Assembly (NCBI RefSeq): GCF_001625215.2
Contig: NC_030385.2
Span: 6,317,135-6,381,134, forward strand
DNA from: Daucus carota subsp. sativus
Lineage: Eukaryota > Streptophyta > Magnoliopsida > Apiales > Apiaceae
DNA: 64,000 nt
Reading direction: 5' to 3'
Part shown: positions 43,573 through 56,279 of the stretch, one piece after another
Numbering within the stretch: position 1 is the stretch's first letter
Layout of the letters: every line of letters begins with the position of its first letter
Made by a program: the position numbers and the translations under genes
The notes under the pieces: model-generated
What the model was told of the DNA's origin: nothing
Database searches by the model: none
What the model saw: the letters and a program-made list of their open reading frames with translations, nothing else

Positions 43573-46500
43573 ATGGCATTGGGAAAATATTCTAGGGTCG
43601 ATGGAAGAAAATCCACCAATTATATCTCATCCATCACTTTTGTCGTCTTTGTTGCGCTTTGTTTGCTTGGCGTGTGGATAATGACGTCGTCGTCATCATC
43701 ATCCATCGTCCCTCTTAAGAATGTACTTGACAGTGAGACTGAGGTGAAGCAGAGCACCCAAGTTAGCGAGACAAATGTGGTGGTCGACACACCCACTCAG
43801 AGCAACGTAAACACTGACAACCAGTCCAAGCAGTTTGAGGATAATCCTGGGGATTTACCTGAGGATGCAACCAAGGGGGATATCACCACTACGGAGAGCC
43901 CAGTGGATTCTGATGGCAAAAAATCTGATGAGTCCAAGGCTACAAATGAAGCTCAAAGTCAGACACCAGAAGAGAAAAAGGAGGTTTTTCCTTCTGGAGC
44001 TCAATCGGAGCTTTCAAATGAAACTGTGACCCAGGATGCCTCATGGGCGACTCAAGCAGCAGAGTCCAACAAGGAAACAACTGGATCTTTAGAATCAGAC
44101 ACAAAAACCGGTTACAGCTGGAAAATTTGCAATGTAACTGCTGGGCCAGATTACATTCCATGCCTTGACAATTTGCAAGCAATCAGGAGCCTTAGATCTA
44201 CTAAGCATTATGAACATAGGGAGAGGCATTGTCCGGAGGATCCTCCGACCTGCCTTGTTTCTCTTCCCGAAGGATATCAGCGCTCAATTGAGTGGCCCAC
44301 GAGTAGGGAAAAGGTATAGCATTTAACTTATTACCAGTGCTTTTAATTTTGTGGCTGCGTTTCGATTTCGATCAACAATGTATCAGTGTTTTTTTTAATT
44401 GATCTGTTTTTATTTCTATATTTGACGATACCTTTACATGAACTTCCAACTTTGGTACTACAGATCTGGTATCACAATGTTCCACACACAAAGCTAGCAG
44501 AAATAAAGGGACACCAAAATTGGGTGAAAGTTGACGGTGAATATCTTACATTTCCTGGGGGAGGGACCCAGTTTAAGCATGGTGCTCTACATTACATTGA
44601 CTTCATACAACAGGTCAAGAATTTTTTAGTTGCATTATATATTTCAACTGCAAAACATTATCCTAGGTGTACCACATAATATCGTTTATTGTTACTTCTA
44701 TTTTGTATTTTTATATTTGTTCAGATAATAGTCAGTAGTCACTACTTTGTGCTCGATCATTGTTTTGTTAAATCTTTTATTCTGCTCCTAGTTCAACAAC
44801 TTTCTTCTCCCAAGTCGGGGGCTTGGGGATGATCTTAGTATAAGATGGCCTTAAAAATTGAAGAGCCAGAATTTTTTTGCAGTTGCAGTTGGTGGTTGTG
44901 TACTTTGTAACCTAATACGTTGACTTTGCTGTGGTCATTCTTTGTTTTCTACCCATTCAGTTTCATCATCCTAAAATTTACTCAGCGTCATCATGAATTG
45001 AAACTTATTGTTCATATATATATAATTATGCTAGTAGATCACTGGAACTGAAATCCTTTGGACTCTGTCTGACTCTCAATACATCTTATAAAAAAAGTTG
45101 AACTCTGACTTGTACAGTAGCCTGAGTGCTTGAAATTCCTGAACCGTCAACATACAACTTTGACAGAGTATCTCTGTACATAGCCAAATATACTGCCACC
45201 AAATATGCTTTTTATGGTATCAAAGAAACTTGTGCTTGCACTACTTGAAAAAGGGTTTGATAAATAGCCGTATTGTATCCATTCTAATGCAGTCGTTACT
45301 AAATACTAAGTCATTACATGGATTCATTGAATTATTTAACCTTAATTTTAAAGCGAAGTTTAATAAAAGGACTATAGAATATAAAGCGTGCACAGGAGAC
45401 ATTAGAAAAACATTAGAAGTCAGTCTTATTTTGTGACCATAGAGGATAAATAATTAAGCTAGAATGGTAATGTTGACAATATATGGATTGAGGATATGAT
45501 TTCTTATCAGAAGAGATGTGCACCAAATTTAACTGTATCATGTCATTTTTTATAATTATTTTACTGTCATTACAAGTAGATGTTTAGGTTGTCTTTAGGA
45601 GAGATACCAAGAAAATGTTACAAACTTTTCTAAAACAGAAATTTCTATTAGAACAGTAATTTTTTTTTAGTTTTGCTTGTTAAGTAGCTGCTAACCTTCA
45701 GAAATTGGCGGGTATTGCTTAAAGACGAGCCTGATTTTTAATGGATGTATGTGTGGTTACTGGTTCCTTCAGATAGTACCTGATATTGCTTGGGGAAAGC
45801 GCTCTCGTGTAATATTGGATGTTGGATGTGGGGTTGCTAGCTTTGGAGGTTTTCTTTTCGATAGAGATGTGCTGACCATGTCATTTGCCCCAAAAGATGA
45901 ACATGAAGCCCAAGTTCAGTTCGCCCTTGAGAGAGGAATTCCAGCTTTATCTGCTGTGATGGGCACAAAGAGACTTCCTTTCCCTGGGAGAGTTTTTGAT
46001 ATCGTTCATTGTGCGCGTTGCAGGGTACCATGGCACATTGAAGGTAATCCTTGATTCATTTGATCATTTACTTATTTCTGATGACTTTGTTTCATAATGG
46101 GCGGCTTCTATGTGGAGGCTTGTCCCTCTACTCTTAATTAATGGGTTGCTTGGCATGAAATTTCAGGCGGTAAGCTTCTATTAGAACTGAATCGAATGCT
46201 CCGCCCAGGTGGTTTCTTTGTATGGTCTGCTACACCTGTCTACCAGAAACTTGCTGAAGATGTTGAGATTTGGGAAGGTACGAAGTTTCCTTACGTTCCT
46301 TTCTTGCCATGTTATGCAACAAGCCTTACATATTCTGTCTTTCTTGTTGCAATTATTGGCAGCAATGAAGAAGCTAACCAAGGCATTGTGCTGGGAACTT
46401 ATGTCTATTAGCAAAGATAGAGTAAATAAGGTTGGTGTTGCTATATATCAGAAGCCTAGTTCTAACGAGTGCTACGAGACAAGATCTGAGATGGAGCCAC

Positions 46501-48322
46501 CACTATGCAAAGAATTTGATGATCCAAATGCAGCCTGGTATTCTGTGTAGCTGAAAAAAAATTAATCTTCAATGTTAGCTTTTTTCATGGTTGCTCAATT
46601 GCATCTTTTTTAATTTCAGGAATGTGCCTTTACAAGCGTGCATACATAAAGTGCCTGTTGGTGCATCAGAGCGAGGGTCACAATGGCCAGAACAGTGGCC
46701 TGCAAGAGCGGAGAAGCCACCTTACTGGTTATCAAGTTCACAGGTTGGAGTTTATGGAAAAGCTGCACCCGAGGATTTCACGGCAGACTATGAACATTGG
46801 AAACGTGTTGTAACAAAATCATATATCAGTGGAATGGGGATAAATTGGTCTACTGTGAGAAATGTAATGGATATGAGAGCCGTATACGGAGGGTAAGCCA
46901 ATAATTTTATGTATTTCTGTCTTGATGCTATATTGCTATGTGATAATTTCATGGGCAATATGCATGAATAAGTATGACATTTTCTTTGAGGAATTGGAGT
47001 GATTAAGTTCCATCATAAAGACTATATAAATTTTAGGTTTTTCTTTTTCGGCAGATCAATTTCTGATAATGTGTTATTGGGAAATATTAAATTTTTTAGT
47101 ATGTGACCTGTGCAGGTCTCAAGGCCTACTATATATATAAAAGCTGCCAGTGCCGCAAATCTTTACAAATAAGAACAGTTCTTTATTGATATACACACGC
47201 ACACACCAGGATTTGAGAGATCACCCTCTCCACACACAACTAGGTGATATTCGTGAGATTACCCACTCCCACACACATTAATATCTTATTCATGCCTACC
47301 TCAACCTGCAAACCTTTTTTCCATTTATATTTTATACTCTACCAAGATATTATTTGTTCCAACAAATCCTCTCTTTTATATTTGTAATTGATACAATACA
47401 CAATTAACTTCACCAAATCCTCCTGAAATTCAGTTTCAGCACGTCCTTTTTTTCAAACCTTTAGTAGAGAGCATTGGTTATGTTTGACTCAAATAAAGGG
47501 CCTAACAGTATGATGTTCTAATTATTATATAGCATCAGCTCCCGAGCGGTTTTGCATAATCAAATTTTATTATAATAGTAAAATTTCATAAATACATTTG
47601 ATATCAGATATTTTACTGGACTTATTTTTAAATTGTTTGTTGAGTTTCTCACATGAAGTTAGTTTACCTGTCTAAATTCAAGCATTTTGTTCCCTTTTTA
47701 ACTTTAGTTTGGATATATGTGACTTACCTATACCATGATGTACTTGTTATTTGAATAGTGTTACTTTACTGTAAGTGAATATATGTATTGCTGCAGATTT
47801 GCTGCTGCTCTGAGAGACATGAATGTTTGGGTCATGAATGTAGTTAACATTGATGCTCCGGACACACTACCTATAATATTTGAAAGAGGGCTATTTGGAA
47901 TATACCACGACTGGTGCCAGTCATTTAGCACATATCCAAGAACATATGATCTTCTTCATGCAGATCATATCTTCTCCAAGATAAAACAGAAGTGAGCATC
48001 TTTTTCATACAACAGCTTACTTGCTTAAAAAGTTTTGCTGTAGATCTTACGAGCACATACCTTGCAAATCCTTATATTTTCCTGGTGTCGCAGATGTAAT
48101 TTCGAGGCATTTGTGGCAGAGGTTGATCGGATTCTAAGACCAGAAGGACACTTGCTTGTGCGGGACAAAGCAGAGAGCATCAGTGAGTTAGAAAACATGT
48201 TTAAGTCTATGCATTGGGAGGTCCGCATGACCTACACTAGGGACAGTGAAGGCCTGCTGTGTGTGAAAAAGAGCATGTGGCGTCCTAATGAGGTGGTGAC
48301 AATTCCATATGCAATTGCCTAA
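43573..48322 (+). CDS. Probable methyltransferase PMT24/25/26-like (DUF248), 8 exons
   Basis: Exons: 43573-44313, 44464-44613, 45773-46043, 46167-46277, 46363-46537, 46620-46892, 47797-47991, 48094-48322. They join to 715 codons (714 aa) with consistent phases. It has type II Golgi architecture: a short cytosolic tail, a membrane segment ([20 protein letters not shown], residues about 19-38), and an acidic Ser/Thr-rich stem to about residue 185. The catalytic part begins at [18 protein letters not shown]. The SAM-binding motif [16 protein letters not shown] is in exon 3, followed by [40 protein letters not shown] and [18 protein letters not shown]. The family is linked to pectin (homogalacturonan) methylation through QUA2; for this long-stem subgroup the substrate is inferred only. 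Confidence 0.95.
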
Positions 48323-49634
48323 GAGGGAAAAGGCATGTCGATTCACTTGCATTCTTTCTCATAAAAGGAAGAATAGGTATCATAATTTTGACTGCGTTTT
48401 ATTATTAAAAGTTGTTTAATAGGTTATTTCTTTGGTCAGTATATCTTAAGCTTAGTCTACTAGTGTTGCCTAGTTTTCAATATTTCTTTGGCACCAAGGG
48501 GTTTGCAGACTTTTTGGTTGTTAGTTGCCTCAATTTGGTGACTCAGGGTTCATTAGGTTTGAATATTCTCTGGTCAGGGTTATTGTTTATTGATTATGGT
48601 TTCCGTTGTAATATTATAAGAACATATTATAGTACTGATGGATGATGAAAACAATCTTGTTTATGTTATAGAAGATTTGAGAAATGTATTTGTTTGTAAT
48701 TTCATCTCAACTAATAAACCCAGAAGGCCAAAAGAGATTGTTTTTCATTTTGGGTTATCTAGTTTCTTGCTGAAAAATGATTAGGGGACGATGATATCGG
48801 TGGTCTTTGACCAACTTTTAGGTATCGGATTAAAATATCTGTAGTTTTGAATTGCGGTTACTTGGACGGAAGTGAACGGAATGAAATGAGAAAGAACAGA
48901 GTGAAAAAATTGTAATTTTTTTTTATGAAAATGGAATAAAGTATGAGAAAAGAATGATTAAAAATGAATGAGTTTAAATTTTCGGAGAAGCAGTTCTTCC
49001 AAAATATTTTTCTGAATAGAACAATTGTAATGATGGAAATTATCGTTAATTGAGAGTATAAATATATTTTGTCTGAGTAACAGCAAGCCTTATAAAGGTC
49101 ATGATTTATAAAAAATAACATCAACTTTAGAGATGACAAGGATATTTTAAAATTTTTTTGGAGATGACAAACATATTTTAGAAAAGAGAATCCTGGGTAT
49201 GCATATTTAGAAAAGAGTATCCAAGTTATATTGTTCTATGAGTGTTGACCTCAAATGTCACTTTTTAACGCTAAAAAGTTTTTATTGTTATTTTTCGAAA
49301 AAATGGTTCCAAGTGTCACTTCAAAACGCAACTTCGTGTTGTGTTGACAAAAACATAATTTCAAGTCCTGTTTTCAGCTCAAAACGTAACTTGGAGTCGT
49401 GTTTTAAGCTAAAAACGCAACTTGAAGTCGTGTTTTACTCGGAAAAATCAAAAAACCGCTTTAAGTCATGTTTTGAAGTGATAGTTGGAGCCATTTTTCC
49501 ATAAAATGACATTCAGACCCATTTGATTTAAAATAGTTACCTTTTGGACCTTTTCTCTATTTCCAGGGGGGAGGTTATTGAGATTATTGTTATATTTTTA
49601 TATTGGAGGTGCATTTTTCAGCGGAATATCTAAA
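48323..49634. other. Intergenic with a short minisatellite
   Basis: The 3' UTR of the PMT gene should occupy the first few hundred bases. At about 49318-49480 a roughly 43-bp unit containing AAACGCAACTTGAAGTCGTG recurs three to four times with divergence. No coding feature is supported. Confidence 0.6.
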
Positions 49635-50047
49635 AAGTAAAGTGCACTTTTTCTACTCGCACTTTACTCAAACACCACTTGCAATACTGTAATTCAAAAT
49701 CGAGCACTTGCAATATCGATTTTTGTATTTCATTACATTTTGTTGCATTCCGTTAATTTGGGTTTACTCTGTTAATAATTAGAGAGTAAAGTGCACTTTA
49801 TGTACTCGCACTTTACTTAAGTGATTTTGCGTATTCGCACCTGAACGTAAATTTTCAACTAGAGTATTGCAAGTGATGTTATTGAGTAAAGTGCGAGTAC
49901 ACTCCTTAAATTACTAACGAGTTAACCTAAATTAACGGAATACAACAAAATGTAATGAAATAGAAAGATTAATATTTCAAGTGCTCGATTTTGAATTACA
50001 GTATTACAAATGGTGTCCCGTAGAAGTACACCATGTGCACTTTACTC
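49635..50047. mobile_element. Mutator-like MITE with 9-bp target duplication
   Basis: The ends AAGTAAAGTGCAC and GTGCACTTTACTC are inverted repeats. The arms continue with TACAGTATTnCAA, AAAATCGAGCACTTG and ACATTTTGTTGnATTCCGTT inverted on the other side, over about 130 bp. ATATCTAAA flanks both sides (49626-49634 and 50048-50056). A 9-bp duplication with long inverted repeats fits a non-autonomous Mutator element. A second internal copy of the end motif occurs near 49790. Confidence 0.88.
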
Positions 50048-50305
50048 ATATCTAAATATGAAGGGTATAAAATGTGATAAGGATGTATATTTTGGAGAAA
50101 TGTCTATATAAATACAAGCAGAAAAAATAATTCTGAATCTGGATTCTGGAGCTCAACTAAATAAAAGAAAGGAAAAATGCCCTTCTACTCTTTGTTTTTG
50201 TGATAATGGTTCATGATAGTCATTTGCTGAACATAAATTGTGATATTTTATTGTGAAAAGAAAAAGAAAATCCTTATGTCTAAATTGCCGATGGAAGTCC
50301 ATTAC

Positions 50306-50503
50306 AGGGTGAGCAAAAAATCGAATAAATCCGAAATCGAACTAGAACCGTTTAAAACCGTTAAAAACCGAATCGTATAAAACCACACCGAAACCGAAAA
50401 AATAAAATCCGAACCCAAAACCGATTACTCGGTTCCGGTTGTAACTAGGAACCGATCCGATCCGATTTTTTTAAATAATATTATATATATATATATATAT
50501 ATA
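50306..50503. repeat. Partial hAT-like repeat (AGGGTGAGCAAAA end) plus TA run
   Basis: It opens CAGGGTGAGCAAAAAATCGA, with AAACCGTTAAAAACCGAA-type words, and ends in a TA microsatellite near 50484-50502. It is the same end type as 23285 and 41079. The right end is missing. Confidence 0.6.
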
Positions 50504-50580
50504 ATATATTTATTATTTTTATAATATTTCTATAATATAATTAGGACTCGATTGTGCACACATAAAAAATCTAGTTTTAC

Positions 50581-51036
50581 GGGGTGTATTTGATTGGGAT
50601 ATTAATGGATTGTTTTAGTCGATGTATATTAATCGATTGTATGTGATTTTGATTTTGTGCGGATTATTGATAAAATGCCGCAGAGTTGATAGGATTTAAG
50701 CACAATGGTTCAAAATCCCATTAATTTTGATGGGATTTCAAAAAATTTAAAATACACTGAAAAATGCCACAAAACACATAATTTTGAGAAATCCAAAAAA
50801 ATCATCAACATTTGTATACCATCAGATTTTAATGGATTTTAAACAATCCCAATTGAATATTATCGGATTTTAAAACATAATTTAAAATCCCAATTGAATA
50901 CCACCAGATTTTATAATATAATCTAAAATCCCAATTGAATACCTCATGATTTTAATGGATTTCAAACAATCCAATCAAATACCTCGGATTTCATGAATAA
51001 AAAAATGCTTTAAAATCTCAATTCAATATACCCCTC
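50581..51036. mobile_element. MITE with GGGGTRTATTKRATTGRGAT ends
   Basis: The left end GGGGTGTATTTGATTGGGAT pairs with the right end inverted to GGGGTATATTGAATTGAGAT. The interior has several AAAATCCCAATTGAATACC-like words. Related words recur at 51890-52060 inside the HPRT intron. It lies about 150 bp upstream of the HPRT start codon. Confidence 0.7.
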
Positions 51037-51183
51037 TCACCGTGTTTTCAGTATAAATTATATTAATAACTAATTACTTTATTAAAAAATAACTAATTAC
51101 TAAAATCATATGTGTGTGAGTTTTGGAGGGGTTTTAAGAATTGACATTGAACCGAATGTTTTGACTAAACACACAGTAGTAGC

Positions 51184-54022
51184 ATGGAGAAAGATATAGA
51201 TAGAATTCTATGGACCGAAGAAGCGTTAACTCAACGAGTCACTCAACTCGCTTCACAAATCACCGCTGATTTTGCATCATGTCCATCTCCTCCCATTCTC
51301 CTCGGCGTAGCCACCGGCGCTTTTATATTTCTCGCTGACCTCGTCAGGGAAATCAATCTACCCGTATCCGTTGACTTCATTCGAGCTAGTTCTTATGGTT
51401 CTTCTACTCATTCCGATGGCGCTCCAAAATTTTCACTCGATGTCAAGCTCAATATCCAAGACAAGCATGTGATTGTGGTATGATAACAACTTCATTTGTT
51501 TTTTACAAGTGCACACCACCTGTTTGACATTGGGCGTATATGATTATTATTACTTGCTCATATATGTTTTCCATTCTATTCAATAGCTATGTTATAGAAC
51601 AAAAACCAAAAATCACAAATATACCAAATTTTAAGGATTTAAGCACAAATTTTTATAAATTTCATTGATTTATACCAAATGCTGATGTGTGAATTGTCAT
51701 TTTAATAATAATATGACCCCACGTCCGAATATATATGCATCAACAAATCAAAATAAGCCATTTGTCCGCCACGACCCAATTTTTTTGAGAAAAAAAAAAA
51801 GGACAAGATTTGGGGTACGTAGCACTACTAGATATGTAGGACAAGATTTGGAGTACGTAGCACTACTAGATATGTAAAGTTTACTTAAAATCATGATTGA
51901 ATCTGAAAGATAATCTAAAATCCGCATTAAATACCCGAAGATTTTAATTTAAAGACAAATTAAAATCCACATTAAATACCTTAAGATTTTCATGTACGGA
52001 TTTCATAAATCCTAAAAATCCTTTAGAGTACAACCCTATAAGTCTTGTATCACTAGTTAAGATTTTTCTTACTCAATTATTTGGGAATGGCAGACCTAGA
52101 AAGAGGTTTTCAAGGGCCAAGAAAACTATAGTTATTTAACACAAAATGAAATTTCTAGTTACTATATAAGTTGTGCAGTAGTTAAAATTGAAGGTCGCAT
52201 TGCTAATGAAGTTGAAATATTAAGTAAAGATTTGGATAAATGAAAATTTACCAGTATTTAATGACCTCAAGATGCACTCACCCTCCAAACTATAGCAAAC
52301 TGCAATAGATTACATGATGAGAAAACCTAAATTGGATACCTGTATCAACAAACAGTTAGATGTTTATTGTTTAAATCTGCATTCTTGTTTTTAAACCTGG
52401 TTTTCTTTGTGCATTTGCATGAACATGTATTGGGCTACGATTGTGCGCAATTTCTTAAAATTATTTATAGAAGGCCTAACAAGATGGGCCAAAACATATC
52501 CTGGGCTGGTAATAGGTCCACCACTAATGTCAACAAACCTGACACGAAATTAGCAGTAAGGTTAGGCGGCTGAAGTAAGGTCATATTATGATTATCTTTT
52601 TTCTGTCCTCTGCTCGTTTTTGCTTGTACCGGAACATCTTAATTATATTTAATGGTTGTTTTGCATTTTGTTTTTGTTAAGATTGTTTGTTGATGCAACA
52701 GGTTGAGGACATAATAGATACTGGAAACACATTATGTTGCCTCGTGGCTCACTTGAAAAAGAAGGGGGCGTCCTCCATATCTGTGTGTACTCTCCTTGAT
52801 AAGCCATCGAGACGAAAGGTTAACTTTGAGCTCGTGGGGAACGGAAAATACTATTGTGGTTTTGAGGTAATTTTATTTTCCATGTCACCTGTTTCTAGAA
52901 CTATTTGATAAATCAATCTCTTGCAGATATTCTATGTCAATTGATCTTACCCTCAGATACATCCTCTCTACTTGTTCTTTTAAAAGTCACTTTTGGGTGA
53001 TTAACTTTCACGCTGTGGCAGATGAAAAGATATGGCCCCTCTAAATAGATGAATGTCATAAGCTTTATGCCTGCTAAGCTCTTTACAGTCTCAACCTAAT
53101 AAAGATGTATGCACTACAATTATATCATGCTTGCAAGGGAATGGATAAATGTACTAGCACAAGTCTCTTATTTTTGTTCTCAATATATTAAAAATTGGGT
53201 GGGGGCCATCATAAACTTATATGTATGTTATAATCACTTCCCGCTATAACGTTCTATGAGAAACAAATATCTTTTACAGATCCATCATCTTCTGTTTAGC
53301 TTCATACAAACTGAAAAATTTGCAGTAAAGATGGTCCAGCATTCTTTTGTGTTTTTTTTTTGAAGAACTGTGTGATGTTTAAGAAACAAATATAGCTGGT
53401 GGTAATGCATTCTATTACCATTTTGACAATGTGTTCAACTAAATCTTTTCACTTGGTGAGTGTTGCAATTTACGATTTTAGCAGATTTTTTTTATATAAA
53501 TTATATGTTGGCTTGTGCGACTGAAAACATGTTGGAAGACTCGTTTTCGTTATTAGTTCATCAATGTAACAAGAAACTATCCTAAGCTGGGATGATCTTT
53601 GATTGAATACATGTTGGAAGACTCATTTTCGTTGTTAGTGCATCAATGTAACAAGAAACTACCCTAAGCTGGGATGATCTTTGATTTCCCTACTAAAATT
53701 TTAATGATTTATATATGGTCATATCTTGTTGGGGTAGGTGATCATTTTGCATTCTTGTTTCTATCTCATACTAGTGGCACCTTTGTGTGCCTGCAAGTAG
53801 AGATACATCTGTTTGTTGGAATGAAATTCCTACTAAGAGTTGTCATTCCTCACTTGTATCTTTACTATTATTTCTGGCTAATAGGAAACCAGATAACACT
53901 ATCTTCTCTTCTGTTGGCAGTGCCCGGATTATTTTGTGGTGGGCTATGGACTTGATTTTGCTGAAAGATACAGGAACTTGCGTTTTATTGGGGTTTTAAA
54001 GCCTGAAATTTACAAAATGTGA
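51184..54022 (+). CDS. HPRT: Hypoxanthine-guanine phosphoribosyltransferase, 3 exons
   Basis: Exons 51184-51477, 52702-52866 and 53921-54022 give 187 codons (186 aa), about the length of the plant enzyme. It salvages hypoxanthine and guanine to IMP and GMP using PRPP, in the cytosol. Visible features are [18 protein letters not shown] near residues 38-55, [16 protein letters not shown], the PRPP-binding loop [13 protein letters not shown] across the exon 1/2 junction, [10 protein letters not shown], and [20 protein letters not shown] near the C-terminus. All junctions are phase 0 GT-AG. Intron 2 carries a recent 82-bp tandem duplication and intron 1 carries MITE-like words. No targeting peptide is evident. 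Confidence 0.95.
53527..53690. repeat. 82-bp tandem duplication in HPRT intron 2
   Basis: ACATGTTGGAAGACTC...CAATGTAACAAGAAACTA...CCTAAGCTGGGATGATCTTT occurs twice in direct tandem (starting near 53527 and 53609) with only a few substitutions, which indicates a recent duplication. Confidence 0.93.
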
Positions 54023-55493
54023 TGTTAGAGAACCCAATTCGGGTATCAAAATTCTTCCCAAAAGGCATAGTATTGATAATATGTCGGTTTGGGTTTTAAT
54101 TAGTGAGATTACTATGAATGCAAACTATTTATTATAGTTAATCGAAAAGTTTTTCTAGTGTGTGTCTATATGACTACACTTCACTTCTGAATCATATGAC
54201 AGATTTTTATTGGCAGATCTCATCAGTAATGATGACTTTCTCGTATGCAAAAAATGTTCACCAATTAATATTTGACATTATGCCTTGCAACCTCTACCAC
54301 TTATACGGTTATACCGGACCTACGCATCTGACTGCTGGCTGTAAATGTATTATAAATTCAAAGTTAATAAATAATTTATGAACAAAATATAAATAATCAT
54401 TTTGACTTGTAATTGAAAATCTGAGCTAAATACAACACCTATCAGAGAATATGAATATATGATACTCATAAAAAAATATGAGTTAAATACGATACAAGTA
54501 ACATCAGTCCACCAACTGTCGATGAACCAACCATCTATTGATGATACATTACATTGTTAATGAAATTATAAAAGAATATAGTTAATAAACAACCGTCCAT
54601 TAATAATAGAATACAATATTATTAAAAGTATAAAAGATTATAACTAATGAAAATAACGTTTTTTTTAGTGCTGTAATTATTGTTACTATTCGAGTTTTTT
54701 TAATTAAAAATGGAGTAAAATAAAATACTCCACTCACTATCACAACAACAAATGGATACTCCACACTCTTAAATGGATATTTTAGATGTTTAAAAGAGTT
54801 GAACTCACCCAAAAATGATAATCTCATTTTTTTTTCCAATTAAAAATATGATATAATCTACTTTCATCCTGAAAGTAGTCGATCATTAAAATCAGCATAG
54901 ACTGATCTCACAGAATTCTACAGCCCGTTCAAACTTGTAACCGTACTAGATGTTGAATCATTCCAGTTCCATCTGTAGGTTCTTATTCCCCCGGCAAAAA
55001 TATGTGACAACTAAAATGTATCTCACAAATACAATGCCTTGAGAATTACATTTCTTAAAGCTGGAGTGAGCTGCTGGATTCATATTTAAAATTATACAAT
55101 CATTGTACTGCATGTATTTCCTTTTCTTGATAGGAAGCTGTCCGCAGAATAAAAGCATAACCAAGATTGCACATGCAAATACATTATAGGAAAGGAAAAG
55201 CCATGGAGCTAAATCAACACTTTTTCATTTGAATCTTTTTTTGAAAGAATTCGGTTACTATAAGTACCTATCATATGTTCTGACTATTAGTGCCAGTAGC
55301 TCCCTCTGAAATACTTCACTTCAAGGTGCCAGGCACTCTTAGAAATATACAGACAAGTTGGAGAAATTGCAAACAAGACGATATGAAGGTAGAGCGAAAG
55401 ATAGTTCATTATCACAATTTTTAGTTTTGTTGTCGCCTTATAAGTCTGCTTTAACTGCTTCACTAAACAATACTGCATGATATTTGCTTCCAG
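54023..55493. other. Intergenic, may hide exon 1 of the HIPP gene
   Basis: This AT-rich region shows no recognisable coding family. The next gene needs an upstream exon ending in phase 0, but no short ATG-to-GT exon could be chosen with confidence. Confidence 0.35.
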
Positions 55494-56279
55494 AAAGTTG
55501 AACTAAAAGTTTTTATTCACTGCTGTGATGGTTGCAAGAAGAAAGTCAAGAAAGTCCTCTCTAGGATGGAAGGTACAGCTATAGTCTTATGGTCATCAAA
55601 CATCTTTTGGATATTGTATTGTCTTCTACATATCTAAATTTTCTAGGGTCATCTCAAAGCAGGGGTTTACAAGACTGAACTTGATCCCACGGAGCCAAAA
55701 GTAACAGTTTTAGGCAATGTGGAGACACAAGCATTAATCAAGAAGCTACTGAAATATGGAAAGCATGCAGAAATATGGGGCTACAATAATCAGAGTGGAC
55801 ATGCAGAAGAAAGGAATGTTAAGTCACTACTTGTAGCGAATCAAGAAGTAAGTTCCATACCAGACACTGAACAAACAAAATACACGGAAGACAAACTTGC
55901 CTGCAGCATAATTTCCAAGGAGGGGCGTGATGACACAGCGGCAATCAAAAAAACTGACTGCATGGAAAATACTTCTAGCACAGGGTTGACGAAATCAGAG
56001 AGTCCTACTTTCCCGAAATTAGAAGAGACCGTTTGCACAACAAACCCAAGTATTTTTCATGGTTCGGGTAAACCAACAACTGAGGCGAACATACAGTATT
56101 ACTACATGTTGGAACCTCGCCCCATGGTACTACCATATTGTACAATGTATCCTTACACTTACCGCCAGGAACTATATGACCAGAGGTTTACAGGTCAGCA
56201 GCCACTAAACCAGGCACCAATAACAAGCGCAGGAGACTATTTCAGTGATGAAAACAGTGCTGGATGCCATGTAATGTAG
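55494..56279 (+). CDS. Heavy-metal-associated isoprenylated plant protein (HIPP), 5' exon not found
   Basis: Exons 55494-55572 and 55663-56279. The first visible exon follows CTTCCAG| in phase 0 and codes KVELKVFIHCCDGCKKKVKK, an HMA domain with the metal-binding CxxC (CDGC). It ends in phase 1, and exon 2 restores MEG|VYKTELDPTEPKVTVLG, completing the HMA fold (KLLKYGKHAEIW). A long polar middle follows, then a Tyr/Pro-rich region (YYYMLEPRPMVLPY), and the C-terminus is CHVM, a CaaX-type prenylation site. HIPPs are membrane-tethered metallochaperone-like proteins in metal homeostasis and stress. The initiator ATG lies in an unseen upstream exon. Confidence 0.88.
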
